This document shows, in pieces, positions 1 through 10,717 of a stretch of 64,000 bases of DNA; positions within the stretch are counted from its first letter, which is position 1; each line of letters opens with the position of its first letter. A program made the position numbers and the translations under genes. The notes under the pieces were generated by a model, which made no database searches, was not told the origin of the DNA, and saw only the letters and a program-made list of their open reading frames with translations. Origin of the DNA: a bacterium (GTDB taxonomy: Bacteria > Bacillota_I > Bacilli_A > Mycoplasmatales > Mycoplasmoidaceae); NCBI GenBank assembly GCA_017645255.1, contig JAGCPI010000001.1, positions 1 through 64,000 of the forward strand. Direction: 5' to 3'.

Positions 1-145
1 CAAAAGTATTTCTTTTTAATTCCCGAGAAATTGTTGATTTATTGCGATTTATTTTTTTAGCAATTTCACTGATTGATAGATTTTCTTCATTGAAGAAATG
101 TTGAATTAAATCTCTTTCACTTTGACTTAAATGTGCGTATTTCAT
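1..145 (-). CDS. IS30-family transposase, N-terminal part (cut by window edge)
   Basis: Only the first 48 codons are inside the window. They read M-K-Y-A-H-L-S-Q-S-E-R-D-L-I and then I-A-K-K-I-N-R-N-K-S-T-I-S-R-E-L-K-R. This is the N-terminal helix-turn-helix (HTH_38) of IS30-family transposases, which binds the element's terminal inverted repeats. The catalytic DDE core would lie outside the window, so I cannot say whether the element is intact. The start is the ATG whose complement is at 143-145. The palindrome at 181-214 lies just upstream and may be part of the insertion sequence end. Confidence 0.8.
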   Translation of the reverse strand, partial: MKYAHLSQSERDLIQHFFNEENLSISEIAKKINRNKSTISRELKRNTF

Positions 146-180
146 GATTAATTAACTTTACCACTTTTTTTGTATAAAAA

Positions 181-214
181 AAGTGCAATAACTCCTTTTA
201 GAGTCGTTGCACTT
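181..214. repeat. Imperfect 34-bp palindrome next to the IS30 gene
   Basis: AAGTGCAA at 181-188 is mirrored by TTGCACTT at 207-214, with a second matching block (ACTC/GAGT) inside. It lies 36 bp upstream of the transposase start. It may be the end of the insertion sequence or a hairpin that limits read-through into the transposase; the sequence does not decide between these. Confidence 0.45.
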
Positions 215-230
215 GAAATTTCACTTTAGG

Positions 231-264
231 GCAAGGTGATCAACAATAATCCCTTGCTTTTTTA
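231..264 (+). terminator. Possible terminator
   Basis: GCAAGGTGAT (231-240) pairs with ATCCCTTGC (249-257) with one bulge and is followed by a run of seven T. No plus-strand gene is seen upstream, so it may belong to the insertion sequence end. Confidence 0.4.
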
Positions 265-309
265 TTTACATAATTAAAGCAACATTAAAAGTAAGCAGGA
301 ATATTTAAC

Positions 310-918
310 CTATTTACTTTTATTTTTTTCTACCAAAGGTTGGGAACTAGAATTTAAATAATTAGTATTTAATTGGTGATAAAAATCAATTATTAAATAA
401 AGTTCTCAAGTTAAACTAATCGGAACATCATACCATGCTTGATTATTAATGTTTAATTTCCCATAAGTAGCTAAAAATTTTTGCATTAGCAATGGATAAG
501 TATTTAAATCAGGACTAATTGATTTGATAACTAGTAAATTCTTAAAGGTGGTGACAACTTTTTGAGCATCCATTAATGGTTTAAAAGCAAGCGTTAATCA
601 TCCAGTTCCAATTAACAAAATTCCAATGATATAACAAGCAATCGAACCACCAAAATAATTAAAATTATTGACCATTAAACATGACAAAGCAATTGCCACT
701 GCTAATAAAACACACCCAATTAAACCAATCAGAATGCACAAGCAATTAAAAATGATTTTTCTAGTTAATCATTGGGCTGCACTTAGATGATACTTACTAG
801 TATATTGATAATAATTATGATTAAGAATGTAAATTTTTACATCATAATTAATTTCTTTTAATGCTTCTTGTTTAGCTACAAAATAACGCATCTTTAACTT
901 AATATCATTAATATTCAT
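310..918 (-). CDS. Two-TM membrane protein, unknown function
   Basis: This is a 202-residue protein with TGA read as Trp. A charged N-terminal segment of about 55 residues precedes two hydrophobic segments (about residues 55-82 and 90-112), then a soluble C-terminal half rich in aromatic residues. No family was recognised. It resembles the protein at 45414-46022 in length, two-TM layout and a D-L-N-x-Y-P-x-x-x-Q motif after the membrane segments, so the two are probably paralogues. The start ATG is at 916-918 and the stop is TAG. It is likely in the membrane with both ends on one side; this is inference. Confidence 0.7.
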
Positions 919-1159
919 ATTTTATTTGATTTAAAAGATACCAAAAAGGTAAGGAAATAATCAGTTTGTTATCATTCATTTTAATTAACTTCTTTGCTGT
1001 CATTACTTACTGGCTTAGTAATTAATGATACAAGTGGTAAAGGGTGATTAACATAATATTCCGAAAGACATAAAAAATTGTGTATGTCTCCCAAAAAAGT
1101 TATATATAACAATCAATCTTTTAGATGTGATAAAATACTAACATTTAGTGAGGAAAGAG

Positions 1160-4100
1160 ATGAAAAAATCAAAGAAAATCATGCTTGGTTTATTAGCATG
1201 ATTAGGGATTAGTAGTTTAATTGCAGTTAGTTGTGGTTTGATATTTAATAATGCTAATGTAAGTACTCAAGCAACTAGTAGTAATGCTAGTTCAGCAACA
1301 TCTATTAGCCAAAATGCTAATAATACTTTAACTAGTCAAACTAACAATGCAAGTGCAAGCACTAGCAGTATTAACAATCCTGTTGGAGCAAGTTTACCAG
1401 TTCCTACAGTTGCTCCTAATTCTAATGCACCAACTACTGTTAATTCTGCAAGTACTAATCCAAATCAAAATCAAAGCATTTTCAGCAATATAAGCAACAG
1501 TAATAAGTTACCATATAACACTACTGATACTTCCACCTTGGTAAGTACTAATAATACTTTTACTTACAAGTGTGCTAATGGTAATGTTTTACTATTTAGC
1601 ATTAATAACAATAATGTTAACACTGTTACTTTATTAGGCTTTGCCCAAAAAGTAAGTAATGACCTAATTATTCCTAACGTCATTATCACTAATGAAACAT
1701 TCTATGCTGTTACTGCAATCGCAGCCGGAGCATTTTATGGTCAAAATTTAACTAGTGTTACTTTTAACAGTGATTTGCAAACCATTGGAGCATTAGCATT
1801 TGCTAATAATAGTTTATCTAGTTTAACTTTACCAAATAACTTGCAATCAATTGGTAATGAAGCATTTATTAGTAACCAATTTCCTCATGCCTATGCAGTT
1901 TATATGCCAAATAATACTTCTTGAAGTAAGAATTGATTGACTTGTCCATTTGGCAATAAGAATAACTTAAGCAAATTAGTAAATGGAATTCAATTTGTGA
2001 TTCAAAGTAGTGCAGTTTATGAATTTCAACCTGACCAAAATGCGTGAGTAATTGTTTCTTATAACATCACAAATGATCCAACTAGCAACTCGCAATGAAC
2101 TACTAGTACTGGTAGTTGAGGAAGAGATAATGCTAGTGATGTTGCTCAACAAACTCCCGACATGGATTATGCTAAAAACATCAACGTTAATTTAAGTACT
2201 AGTTTTAATGGAAACTTAAGTGATTTTTGTTTATATACCCAAAATGAATCAGAAGAAATTGGGTGAGTCTTTTACTTTGATCCAACTAATCATACCTTTA
2301 ATGTCTTTACTGGTAATAATTATTTATTTGGAAATGGAGTATCAACCACGTTGGATATTTCCTTATATGATCCATATTCAGGGAAATATATTTTTGATTG
2401 ACAATTAAATGCGAGTGACCAAAGTGTACCACAAACAAGTTTTCCTTACCAAATTGGCGATATTTTTAGTTATCAAGTTAATAATACGCAATCAGATGCG
2501 TGAGCATATATTGCCTCTAACTTTAATTCCTCACTATTATCAAATTATTCTCTTTTAAATATCACTTTAAATAGGTACATTGATTTATATGATGCATGAA
2601 CTGAAGTGCATGGATTACAATCAAACTTTGTCATTAAACCAACCGGGATTTATCCAACTAGTAGTACTACTAATTTAAGTAATGTTTCTTATAATCCAAC
2701 AACTGGTTTATTAAACTTAGTTGGTACTAGTTTGCCAAACATGCAATACGGAGTTTATTATGGTGGTAGTAAAGTAGGTACTTTTAATAGTGATAATAAT
2801 GGTAATATTAATGCATCATTAAAGATTCAAGAAAACTTAACTGCAACTGATAATATTACTATTTCAGCACTAAGTGCAACTAATAATAATACTAACGTAG
2901 TTTATCCTGCTCCTTACACAACCCACTTACAAGGTTTTAATCCAAAGGAAAGTTTCCTACAATTACAACTTGATGGTATTAGTACGCAAATGATGTTTGA
3001 TGGTTTTACTAACCATGTCCAAGTTGTAAGTATTAACACTACTTGGCCAGCATATGCAACCAATGATGGTTATTATAGTACTGATAGTTTAGCAAGTTCA
3101 GCTACTTTTGATAGTAGTGGAAGTTTAACTATTACCATTAAAAATCAAACTGGAACTATTATTTGAAATAAACCATTTAATTATACTAATGGAGAAGATG
3201 TTTCACAACTTTATGCTTATTTAAATTCCTTGCCTTATGAAAATGGTTATACTTATACTTTTTTAGGTGATGATTATTCATTTAGTAATATTTTTAATAA
3301 TGGACAAGTAGTACCATATGGATCAAGTAAGATTAATGGAGTTAACCAATCATCATTTATTGTCAATAATACTGGTATTACTTGTACTACGAACCAAAGT
3401 ATCCACAATGGTTATTTAGGAGCAGTTAATGAATACAATTTTTATGGTGCTAACTCCAGTCTGTGAAAAGCTACTTATGGGTGATTGGCATGTTCTTATG
3501 GGGATATGTTCACCACTGATTTGTTCAGCGAAAATTGGTATAATCCAAATCAATACATGGTTGAAGTAGCAAAACAAATTGCTGCTACTTATCCTAATCC
3601 AGTCAATGAAGTAATGGCAATTTTTAACTGAACTTACAACAACATTACTTATGGTACTACGTGAGCTTATTACCAAACAGTGCGTGGATATTTTGAACAT
3701 CTAGAAGGAGTGTGTGCCAATATTTCGGATGTATTTGGGGCATTATTAAAAATTGATGGATTTGTTTCTCGGCAAGTATATGGTAGTGTTGATAGCATTA
3801 ATGTGAACCAGGTAGAAAATAACATGGTTAGTGACTTAGATCATGAATGAACCCAAGTATGAATGCCAAGTTTACAAGAATGAATTACTTTAGACCCAAC
3901 TTGGAACTGAGCTTTACCATTTGGGGATGTTGAATCACAATTTAATGTCGAAAGATCTGATATGGCGGTTGAAGTTGTGGAATGACCAGAAGTAGGAACT
4001 GGTCAATATTATGATAATTATGGAACCTTAACTTATCATAATTACGAATATGATAATTACTTCTCTTACTTCAAAGGGTGTGAATATCAAGCACTATTAA

Positions 4101-4258
4101 ACTTAGGTAGAGACTTCGATATTTTACCTGGTATGTACCAAAACATTTATCGATATTCATATGCAGCTGATCTTGCTGACATTATTAATTGAGCAGCTAG
4201 TCCAGCCAACAGTATGAAAAATAACAACTACGTTTTAAATAGCATGAATACCCAATAA
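1160..4258 (+). CDS. Surface lipoprotein with BspA-like leucine-rich repeats and a transglutaminase-like domain
   Basis: This 1032-residue protein reads through many TGA(Trp) codons in one frame. It starts with M-K-K-S-K-K and a hydrophobic stretch ending in I-A-V-S-C, a lipobox, so it is probably anchored to the outer face of the membrane by Cys25. A Ser/Thr/Asn-rich spacer follows. At about residues 170-255 are LRR_5/BspA-type repeats (I-A-A-G-A-F-Y, L-T-S-V-T-F, I-G-A-L-A-F, L-T-L-P). The C-terminal region (about 770-950) has a transglutaminase-like fold signature: Cys852 in L-E-G-V-C-A-N, His895 in D-H-E-W-T-Q-V-W and Asp912 in L-D-P-T-W. Such domains act as cysteine proteases or crosslinkers; which applies here is not visible. 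AGGAAAG lies a few bases before the ATG. A terminator follows at 4280. Confidence 0.85.
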
Positions 4259-4279
4259 ATTTAGTTTTAATTATTAATT

Positions 4280-4307
4280 GATGACTTGCAAAAGTCATCT
4301 TTTTTTA
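4280..4307 (+). terminator. Rho-independent terminator of the lipoprotein gene
   Basis: GATGACTT (4280-4287), loop GCAA, AAGTCATC (4292-4299), then a run of T. Confidence 0.85.
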
Positions 4308-4380
4308 TTGGGAATAAGTTAATCCTGTTTTTTAAAATTTTTCATAACTTTTCTCCGTTGTTGAGTTTATAAACAATTAT

Positions 4381-4409
4381 AAAAAAATGACAACCATTTT
4401 AGTTGTCAT
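4381..4409 (-). terminator. Terminator of the helicase-nuclease gene
   Basis: On the minus strand ATGACAAC, a seven-base loop and GTTGTCAT are followed by seven T. It lies about 60 bp after the stop of the gene at 4470-6968. Confidence 0.8.
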
Positions 4410-4469
4410 TAATATTGATTTTAGGGGAAACATCCAATTTTTTATGTTCTCCCAAGGAATTCTAATTCC

Positions 4470-6968
4470 TTATTCCACTTGGCCAAAATATTTAACTCAT
4501 TGACTTTTAAATTCCCTTCAGCATTCATCAAAAGTTTTTTCCATGTTATTGGTTTGCATTTTAGCTAATAAGATTAATTGGGCAATTTTATTAATCGCAT
4601 TTTCATCATTACTAAACGTAATTGATTGCCCATTTTCATAATCTAATAAAACAGCATTTTCACACTTAAAGCATAATAATGGTTCTCATAATTGTAAGTG
4701 TTCTCAAAATTCAATTTTTAATTGGGCAAAATTATTTTCACTTAGTTTAGTATTAACTTGGTGTAAATACCTGCTAAACATTTGAAAAATTGCTTTAACT
4801 CTAGCATTCTTCACTAAGGTAGCACTGATTTTTTCATATTGTTCATACGTTAACTTTAATCAATCAAAACTTCAATCAAAATGTTTTTGTAATAAATTAA
4901 TGGCAAATAAATACATCATGGTTTGTGCTTTGTGTTGAGTATCTAAAGTAGTTGTACACTTTAATTCAAACAACGTATTTTTATTAATTAAATCCACCCG
5001 GCCTTTATAAAAGATTTTTCATTGCCTAAACAAATCATTATCAAATAATGAATTATCAATATAGCGTTCATTAATTAAATCACTGTATGCTACGTGCACC
5101 GTATATTGATTATCAACCATTCCCAGTTCTAACATTAATGGTTGTTCATATGCATATGTATGGATATTAAATTGCTTAAATAATGCGTTAATCTTATCAT
5201 ATTGATCAAATTGATCTAACCAACTGTAATCTTCCAATAATAAATTCCCATTAATTTCTTGTGATAAAGAAATTACTAAATTTCAAAAATGTAATTTATC
5301 TTTCACCCTAGCATGTTCATACCAATCTAAGATGCTTTGATGACTATTGGTAAATTGTTCATTTCATAACTTATAGTTCTTAATAATTAAATCTTTACTT
5401 GCTCATTTATTTACATCAATCGTACTTCAAAGATTTAATTGACTATAAAATTCTTCTAAACTTTTTTTAAAATATTGGTAATTTTGGGTTTTAGTATATT
5501 CCATTAATAAATAAAAAGCATTTAAAACATCTAATTCTTGCTTAAAGATCATGTTATTATTAGTTAATTCATGTTTTAAATTTTCTAAGTTATATAACAC
5601 GGGATTTTCGTGATAATCAGGTAACTTACCAATTGCATAATCAATTCTTTTCACCATGTCATCATTAACAAACTTAATGCATTCACTTGGTTCTACTACT
5701 AATAAGCGTAAGGGGATTGATTCGTGTCATTTATATAAATTTTCATATTCTAAATCAGGATCTAATTGGGCATAATTAACATATGGTAATAAGTTATTAC
5801 TGCCTTCTAATGCAGGATGATTATTCACGTAAAATTCTCCAATTTCACCATTATATAACACTACGAGTAATTCTTTACTTGCTCTAGTTAATGCTACATA
5901 ATGCAAATTGGGAATTTGCATGCTAAATGCTTGATATTCTTCATCACTGCCCAAAAAGTTAGCATATGATTCAACATCAAAAAAAGGCAAGATAACATAT
6001 GGTTTTTCACATCCTTTGGCTTGGTGAACAGTTGAAAATACAATCCGGTTACTACATTCTTCTTTGTCTACTTTATGATCATCATTATTGGGTAAATAAG
6101 TAAACAAACCGTGGTTATTTAAATAGTTAGCTAACGTGCTTACCTTTCTTTGCTTAATGCTAAAACACAAAATGTAAAAATCATTTAAAGAAGCATGATA
6201 ACGTGCCATCATTTCTTTAATAAATCGTTCTACTACCATGCAAACACTTATAAATTTGACTTGCTTACCATTGCCATCACAAATGTGCACTTTAATAATG
6301 CCCCCATCATTTTTTCCATGAATGTAATCATCTTTAATAAAACATTCATTTAAGCAATTACAAATGTTAGTTGGAACGCGAAATGATTCATCTAATTGCA
6401 TAAAATGCACTTTAATGGGATGATTAGCAGTAGCAAAAAAATAATCAAATTGTTTTAAGAAGTTACTTGATGCTCCTTTATTCATGTAAATGGTTTGCCT
6501 TGGATCACCTAATACTAAAAAAGTTGGATAATTTAACAATTGCCAAATTTTCTTAAAAAACACCATGTATTGACATGTAGCATCTTGAACTTCGTCAAAG
6601 ACAATAAAGTCATAGTGTTCTTTAATCTTTCAGGAAGATAGTAAGAATTTTTCAAACGTGGTTTCATCATTAATGGTAGGATTTGCTAAATGATTAATTT
6701 TAGCAATATGCGATGCATAACCATGAATGGTATAAGAACTAATGTATTCTTCTAATTGATATTGGTGAATCTTTTCTTTACTAGTATCTGATAACACTCG
6801 GTTATAGGTAATTAGTAAAATTTTCTTTTTAGTTTGTTGTGCTAAAAAGTAAACTACACTACTCTTACCACATCCTGCTACGGCAGTAGCAATTACATTT
6901 GTTCCATTAACTAATTGATCAATAATTGCTTGTTGTTTTTTACTTGGTTCAATACTTAACATTCTCAT
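4470..6968 (-). CDS. UvrD/Rep-like helicase with C-terminal PD-(D/E)XK nuclease
   Basis: This is an 832-residue protein in one frame when TGA is Trp. Superfamily 1 helicase motifs are visible in order: Q-motif S-K-K-Q-Q-A, Walker A A29-V-A-G-C-G-K-S36, motif II D125-E-V-Q-D, motif III L-G-D-P-R-Q-T-I-Y, motif V V-H-Q-A-K-G and motif VI V-A-L-T-R-A-S. The last ~190 residues hold a RecB-like nuclease signature: Asp659 in G-R-V-D, Glu668-x-Lys670 in F-E-L-K, then Q-x-x-x-Y. The joint architecture resembles AddA/RecB and stand-alone defence helicase-nucleases more than PcrA, so DNA unwinding with cleavage is the likely activity. It is the second gene after a small XRE regulator (10 bp gap). A housekeeping repair role cannot be excluded. 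Confidence 0.85.
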
Positions 6969-6978
6969 TTATCCTTCA

Positions 6979-7179
6979 TTAATATGGAATATATTGCATA
7001 ATGTCAGCAAAATCACACCGTAAAACATTACAAATTTTACATAATACATCAGTTTGAATATTTTGCCCTTTAGTTAATTTTGCTAAAGATGTAGTACTAA
7101 TTTTTGCTAATTTCATTAACTGAGTTTTTGTTAGATGTTTATCAATTAGCAATTTTCACAATTTATTATAACTTACCAT
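6979..7179 (-). CDS. Small XRE-family regulator
   Basis: This 66-residue protein begins M-V-S-Y-N-K-L-W-K-L-L and carries a Cro/CI helix-turn-helix (K-T-Q-L-M-K-L-A-K-I-S-T-T-S-L-A-K-L). It belongs to the small YozG-like XRE family often found next to restriction genes. It sits 10 bp upstream of the helicase-nuclease and is probably its operon regulator. A paralogue beginning I-S-Y-N-K-L-W lies divergently at 7383-7586. The shared upstream region (7180-7382) is very AT-rich and should hold both promoters. Confidence 0.85.
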
Positions 7180-7382
7180 ATTATTAATATTTGTTATTTG
7201 TAATTATAAATAAATATTCTTTAATTACGCAACAAATATTATTAAATACAAATATTTACTATTCAACTAATTATTTTAATTATTTATTTAAATAAATAAA
7301 TTATGTAATATTTTCTTAACAATCCCTTTATAATCTATAACAAAAGACAAAATTATTAATTTTTGCATTAATAAGGAAGATT

Positions 7383-7586
7383 ATGACTATTAGTTACAAT
7401 AAGCTTTGAGCCAAGTTAAATACAAAAGGAATTAGCAAGGAAGAACTAATTAAATTATTAAGGATAAGATCTGCTACTTTAATTAGATTAGAAACTAATC
7501 AAAAAGTATGTCATACAGTTTTAAATAAACTTGCTAATTTCTTCGATTGCCAACCCCAAGATTTATTTGAAAAAGAAAAAGAATAA
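7383..7586 (+). CDS. Small XRE-family regulator, divergent paralogue
   Basis: This 67-residue protein begins M-T-I-S-Y-N-K-L-W-A-K-L and has a helix-turn-helix (K-E-E-L-I-K-L-L-R-I-R-S-A-T-L-I-R-L). AAGGA lies about 10 bases before the ATG. It is transcribed away from the regulator at 6979-7179 and toward the AIPR/DpnII locus, 205 bp upstream of the AIPR start. Its target is inferred to be one or both neighbouring promoters; some restriction systems use such controller proteins. Confidence 0.8.
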
Positions 7587-7710
7587 ATCATTTTTAAAAA
7601 TGAAAATGTAATTTAAGATTGGCCCCCCTTCTACTTAAATATTTTTTATCAATTAGTTATAATTGATAATTCCAATAAAAATAATAACTATTATTCTCAA
7701 ATACTAAAAG

Positions 7711-7754
7711 TTGATCACAATCGATCATATTTAGTAAAATTATAAACATTGATC
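7711..7754 (+). promoter_or_regulatory. GATC-rich promoter region of the AIPR gene
   Basis: Three GATC sites (7713, 7723, 7751) cluster within 42 bp. A TATAAA box at 7741-7746 is flanked by GATC on both sides, and the AIPR start with its AAGGAG follows at 7792. The methylase and endonuclease of this locus are of the GATC type, so methylation-sensitive control is plausible. Confidence 0.45.
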
Positions 7755-7791
7755 TTTTATTAAACATTCAATTTATAAATAAGGAGTAATT

Positions 7792-9699
7792 ATGAATAAA
7801 AATAATAATGCTTCTATCATTGAAAAAATGATAGAAGATTTTAAGGATCGTACACCTTATTTTAAGGATAAAAACGACCCATATACTTTTCTATTCTTTA
7901 TGATTAAAAATAAGTATTTTAATCAACTTGATTTAAATGAAATCCAAAACATTAATGACATTAATCGCAATTTAATTTTTAATGATCATTATGAATTAAT
8001 TGAAACTGATCCAATTAATGCAATCTTAAAAACAATTGATGATGATAATGAAGATGTGGTATTGCTTAAAGTTAATTCAAATACTAATTGTACTCAAGAC
8101 GAAATCATTGCTGATCTTACGAAAATGTGAGACGCATATAATGAAAGTAAAACAATAATTGACTTTGAAAAAGGAACAATTAAAAATAAGCAAAGCAATA
8201 TCAGTGCTAATTTAGCAACTAAATTAGCAATCATCCCTGAACCAAGTGAAAATGGATTAACTAGATTTGTATTGTTTTATCCAAAAACATCAAATAATAA
8301 ACGCGAAATTAATTTGCAAATTCTTCAAGCAAAATTTGAAGAATTAACTAAAAACTCTGATGCATATGCATTAAATATTAAATTAGTCCCTGACCTTTCT
8401 CTTGAAATGCAAAATTTTAATCGTGAACGTCCCTATGTTAGTTTTGAAGAACTAGGAATTTATTCAAATAAAGTGCTTGAATTTAATAACAACGCTCTAA
8501 TAGTTAGTTTGTCCGCTAAATCACTGCACAATTTATGATGAGATTATAAAGAAAATCCTAATCAATTATTTGGTGCTAACTTACGGTTTTATGTCAAACT
8601 TAAGAAAATTGATAATGATATCAAAGATTCGATTGTTAATCATCCAAATCAATTTTGATATAAAAATAATGGTTTAACCATTGTATGTAGAAACTATAAA
8701 GTATTATCGAATAAAGTTGAACTAACTGATTTCTCGATTGTTAATGGTGGACAAACTACCTACTTAATTGGAAATAAATTCACTTTTGATGTTGCAACTC
8801 CTGATTTTTATTTACCATGCAAAATCATTAAAATGCAAGGTGATAGTGAACAAGAACAAAATCAATTTGTATTAGAAATAGCAAAAGCTGCTAATGAACA
8901 AAAACCAATTAAAGAAGAAGATCTAAAAGCTAATAGTAATGAACAAATTGAATTCCAAAAGGATTTAGCTAAGTATGATATCTTGTATTTAATGAAACGT
9001 GGTCCTAAAGTAAAACTTAACAGTAAATCATTACATATTTATGAAATTGTCAAATTAATTGAAGCAGGTAAATTAATGATGGCAGGCATTTTGCAATTAC
9101 CAGGTTTTAGCCGAAACTCTAACGCCAAGATTTTTGATGAAAAATTTTATAATTTTATGTTCCCAACGCATGATAAAAATTCATTAGCAAGACATGCTCA
9201 TATTTTAAGAGATTTGCTTTACGTTCAATATGTTTATGATCAATTATTAAATGATCCAGGCAATGGTTTTAGTCAACAAGAAATGGTTTATGCTAATAAT
9301 GCTCGAACCATTGCAATTGCCTTTATTGCTTTATTAAGTAGAATTCATAATCAAAGCATTAATCTTAATGAATTAAGATCCTATTTAAGTGAAATTAGTG
9401 ATCCAGCAAAACAAGTAACAAAACTCTTTGCTGATAATGAAAAATTCAGTGCTATTTTTAATGATAAAGATTATAAGAATAAAGAACAACAAATCTATCC
9501 AGGATTAGTAAAACTATTTAATCTTGTCATTAAAGAAGGTACTAATCAATATAGTACGATTAGGAAATTAAATCCGCAACTTAATGAAAGCAACTACTTA
9601 AAGAGTAACAAGACTTATTATGAATGACTAAAAAATTTACTAATGAATGGAACTAGTTTAGAACAAATTGCTTCCCAATCATTCTTCACTTTAAAATAA
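7792..9699 (+). CDS. AIPR family (abortive infection phage resistance) protein
   Basis: This 635-residue protein carries the AIPR signature: N318-G-G-Q-T after a hydrophobic strand (F-S-I-V), followed by L-P-C-K-I-I-K-M and A-K-A-A-N-E-Q-K-P-I with D-L-K-A-N. AIPR proteins come from phage abortive-infection loci and accompany several restriction systems; their biochemical activity is poorly defined. The start has AAGGAG eight bases upstream. The gene is 101 bp upstream of a dam-type methylase and DpnII-type endonuclease on the same strand, but a strong terminator separates them (9721-9756). A second AIPR gene lies at 14975-16960. Confidence 0.8.
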
Positions 9700-9720
9700 A
9701 TCCTATTTAATTATTTATTT

Positions 9721-9756
9721 AAAAATATTGCTTTATCACAAGGCAATATTTTTTTA
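9721..9756 (+). terminator. Terminator of the AIPR gene
   Basis: AAAAATATTGC (9721-9731) pairs with GCAATATTTTT (from 9743), ending in a T run. Confidence 0.8.
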
Positions 9757-9781
9757 TGATCTTCTTAATTACATTTATTGT

Positions 9782-9798
9782 TGATCTATAATAGATCA
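9782..9798 (+). promoter_or_regulatory. dpnM: Palindromic GATC-flanked -10 box of the methylase gene
   Basis: TGATCTATAATAGATCA is a perfect 8-bp inverted repeat around one base. Its centre is a consensus -10 box (TATAAT, 9787-9792) with a GATC on each side. The methylase ATG follows at 9801, so a normal transcription start would give a nearly leaderless mRNA. Methylation of the two sites, or binding of a symmetric repressor, would act directly on the promoter. No good -35 box was seen. Confidence 0.6.
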
Positions 9799-9800
9799 TT

Positions 9801-10717
9801 ATGATTTATATTAAGTCATTTTTAAAATGAGCTGGGGGCAAAAATAAATTGCTGCCGTACTTTTTTACCAACTTTCCCAAACCCCTTTTTGAAAACAACA
9901 TGGCCTATATTGAGCCATTTGTAGGGGGGGGTCAGTTGTTTTTAATTTACTTTATCATTATCAATTATCAAATGTCTATATTCTTGATACTAATCAAGAA
10001 TTAATTAATTGTTACAAGATTATTAAAAATCACGTTAAAGATTTAATTAATTCTTTACAAGAATTAAATTTTGAATATACTTTAGCATCTACATTCGAAG
10101 ATAAAGAAGCAATTTTTAATAAATTCAAAACTGAATTTAATTCATTAACAACAAAAGATTTAGTCTCTTGCACTAAAAAAGCTGCCTTATTCATCTTTTT
10201 AAATCATACGTGTTTTAATGGTTTATATCGAGTTAACTCAAAAAACTTATTTAATGTTCCCTTTGGCAAATATTTGCATCCGCAAATATGCAATGAGCAA
10301 CATTTAAAACTTTTGAGTAAATTATTGAAGCATGTCCATATATATCATGCTTCTTATGAAAAAATCAATAAAATTTTTAGCAAAATTAAGCAAAAACCAT
10401 TTATTTATTTAGACCCACCCTATTTAGCATCATCAAACACAAAAAATTTTACTAGTTATACTAAGAACAATTTTGATTTAGAGGACCAAATAAAACTAGC
10501 TAAATTCCTGCATGCAATTAATCATCAATGTGAATTTGGATTAAGTAATTCCTACGCTTGTTTAGATCATAAAGAACTAAAAGAACTATATTCTTCATTT
10601 CACATTAATTTTGTGAACACTATTCACAGCATTAGTTGCAATGGGAACTCCCGGAAAGAACATACGGAATTATTTGTAACTAATTATCCAATTATGCAAG
10701 GTACTAACCATGAATAA
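9801..10717 (+). CDS. dpnM: GATC-type DNA adenine methylase (Dam/DpnM), frameshifted at a G8 tract
   Basis: Expected to methylate adenine (N6) in GATC. The 5' part reads K9-W-A-G-G-K14 (motif X) and E38-P-F-V-G-G-G44 (AdoMet motif I). From G44 the frame is lost. A run of eight G (9924-9931) leaves the next bases out of frame and translation stops at TAA 10002-10004, giving 67 residues. With one more G the frame continues as V-G-G-G-S-V-V-F-N-L-L, runs to 10717, and contains the catalytic D205-P-P-Y. This is what a phase-variable gene in the OFF state looks like; a homopolymer sequencing error is the main alternative. The DpnII gene overlaps the 3' end by 8 bases. Confidence 0.85.
9924..9931 (+). 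repeat. G8 homopolymer inside the methylase AdoMet motif
   Basis: Eight consecutive G in a very AT-rich genome encode the Gly-Gly-Gly of motif I. Slippage by one base switches the reading frame. Confidence 0.9.

Noticed and set aside
2220..2408. Open frame inside the transglutaminase lipoprotein gene
   Set aside because: Out of frame shadow; the main frame continues through TGA codons.
4470..6968. Apparent fragmentation of the helicase into several frames
   Set aside because: All breaks are TGA in the same frame; with UGA as Trp the gene is intact.
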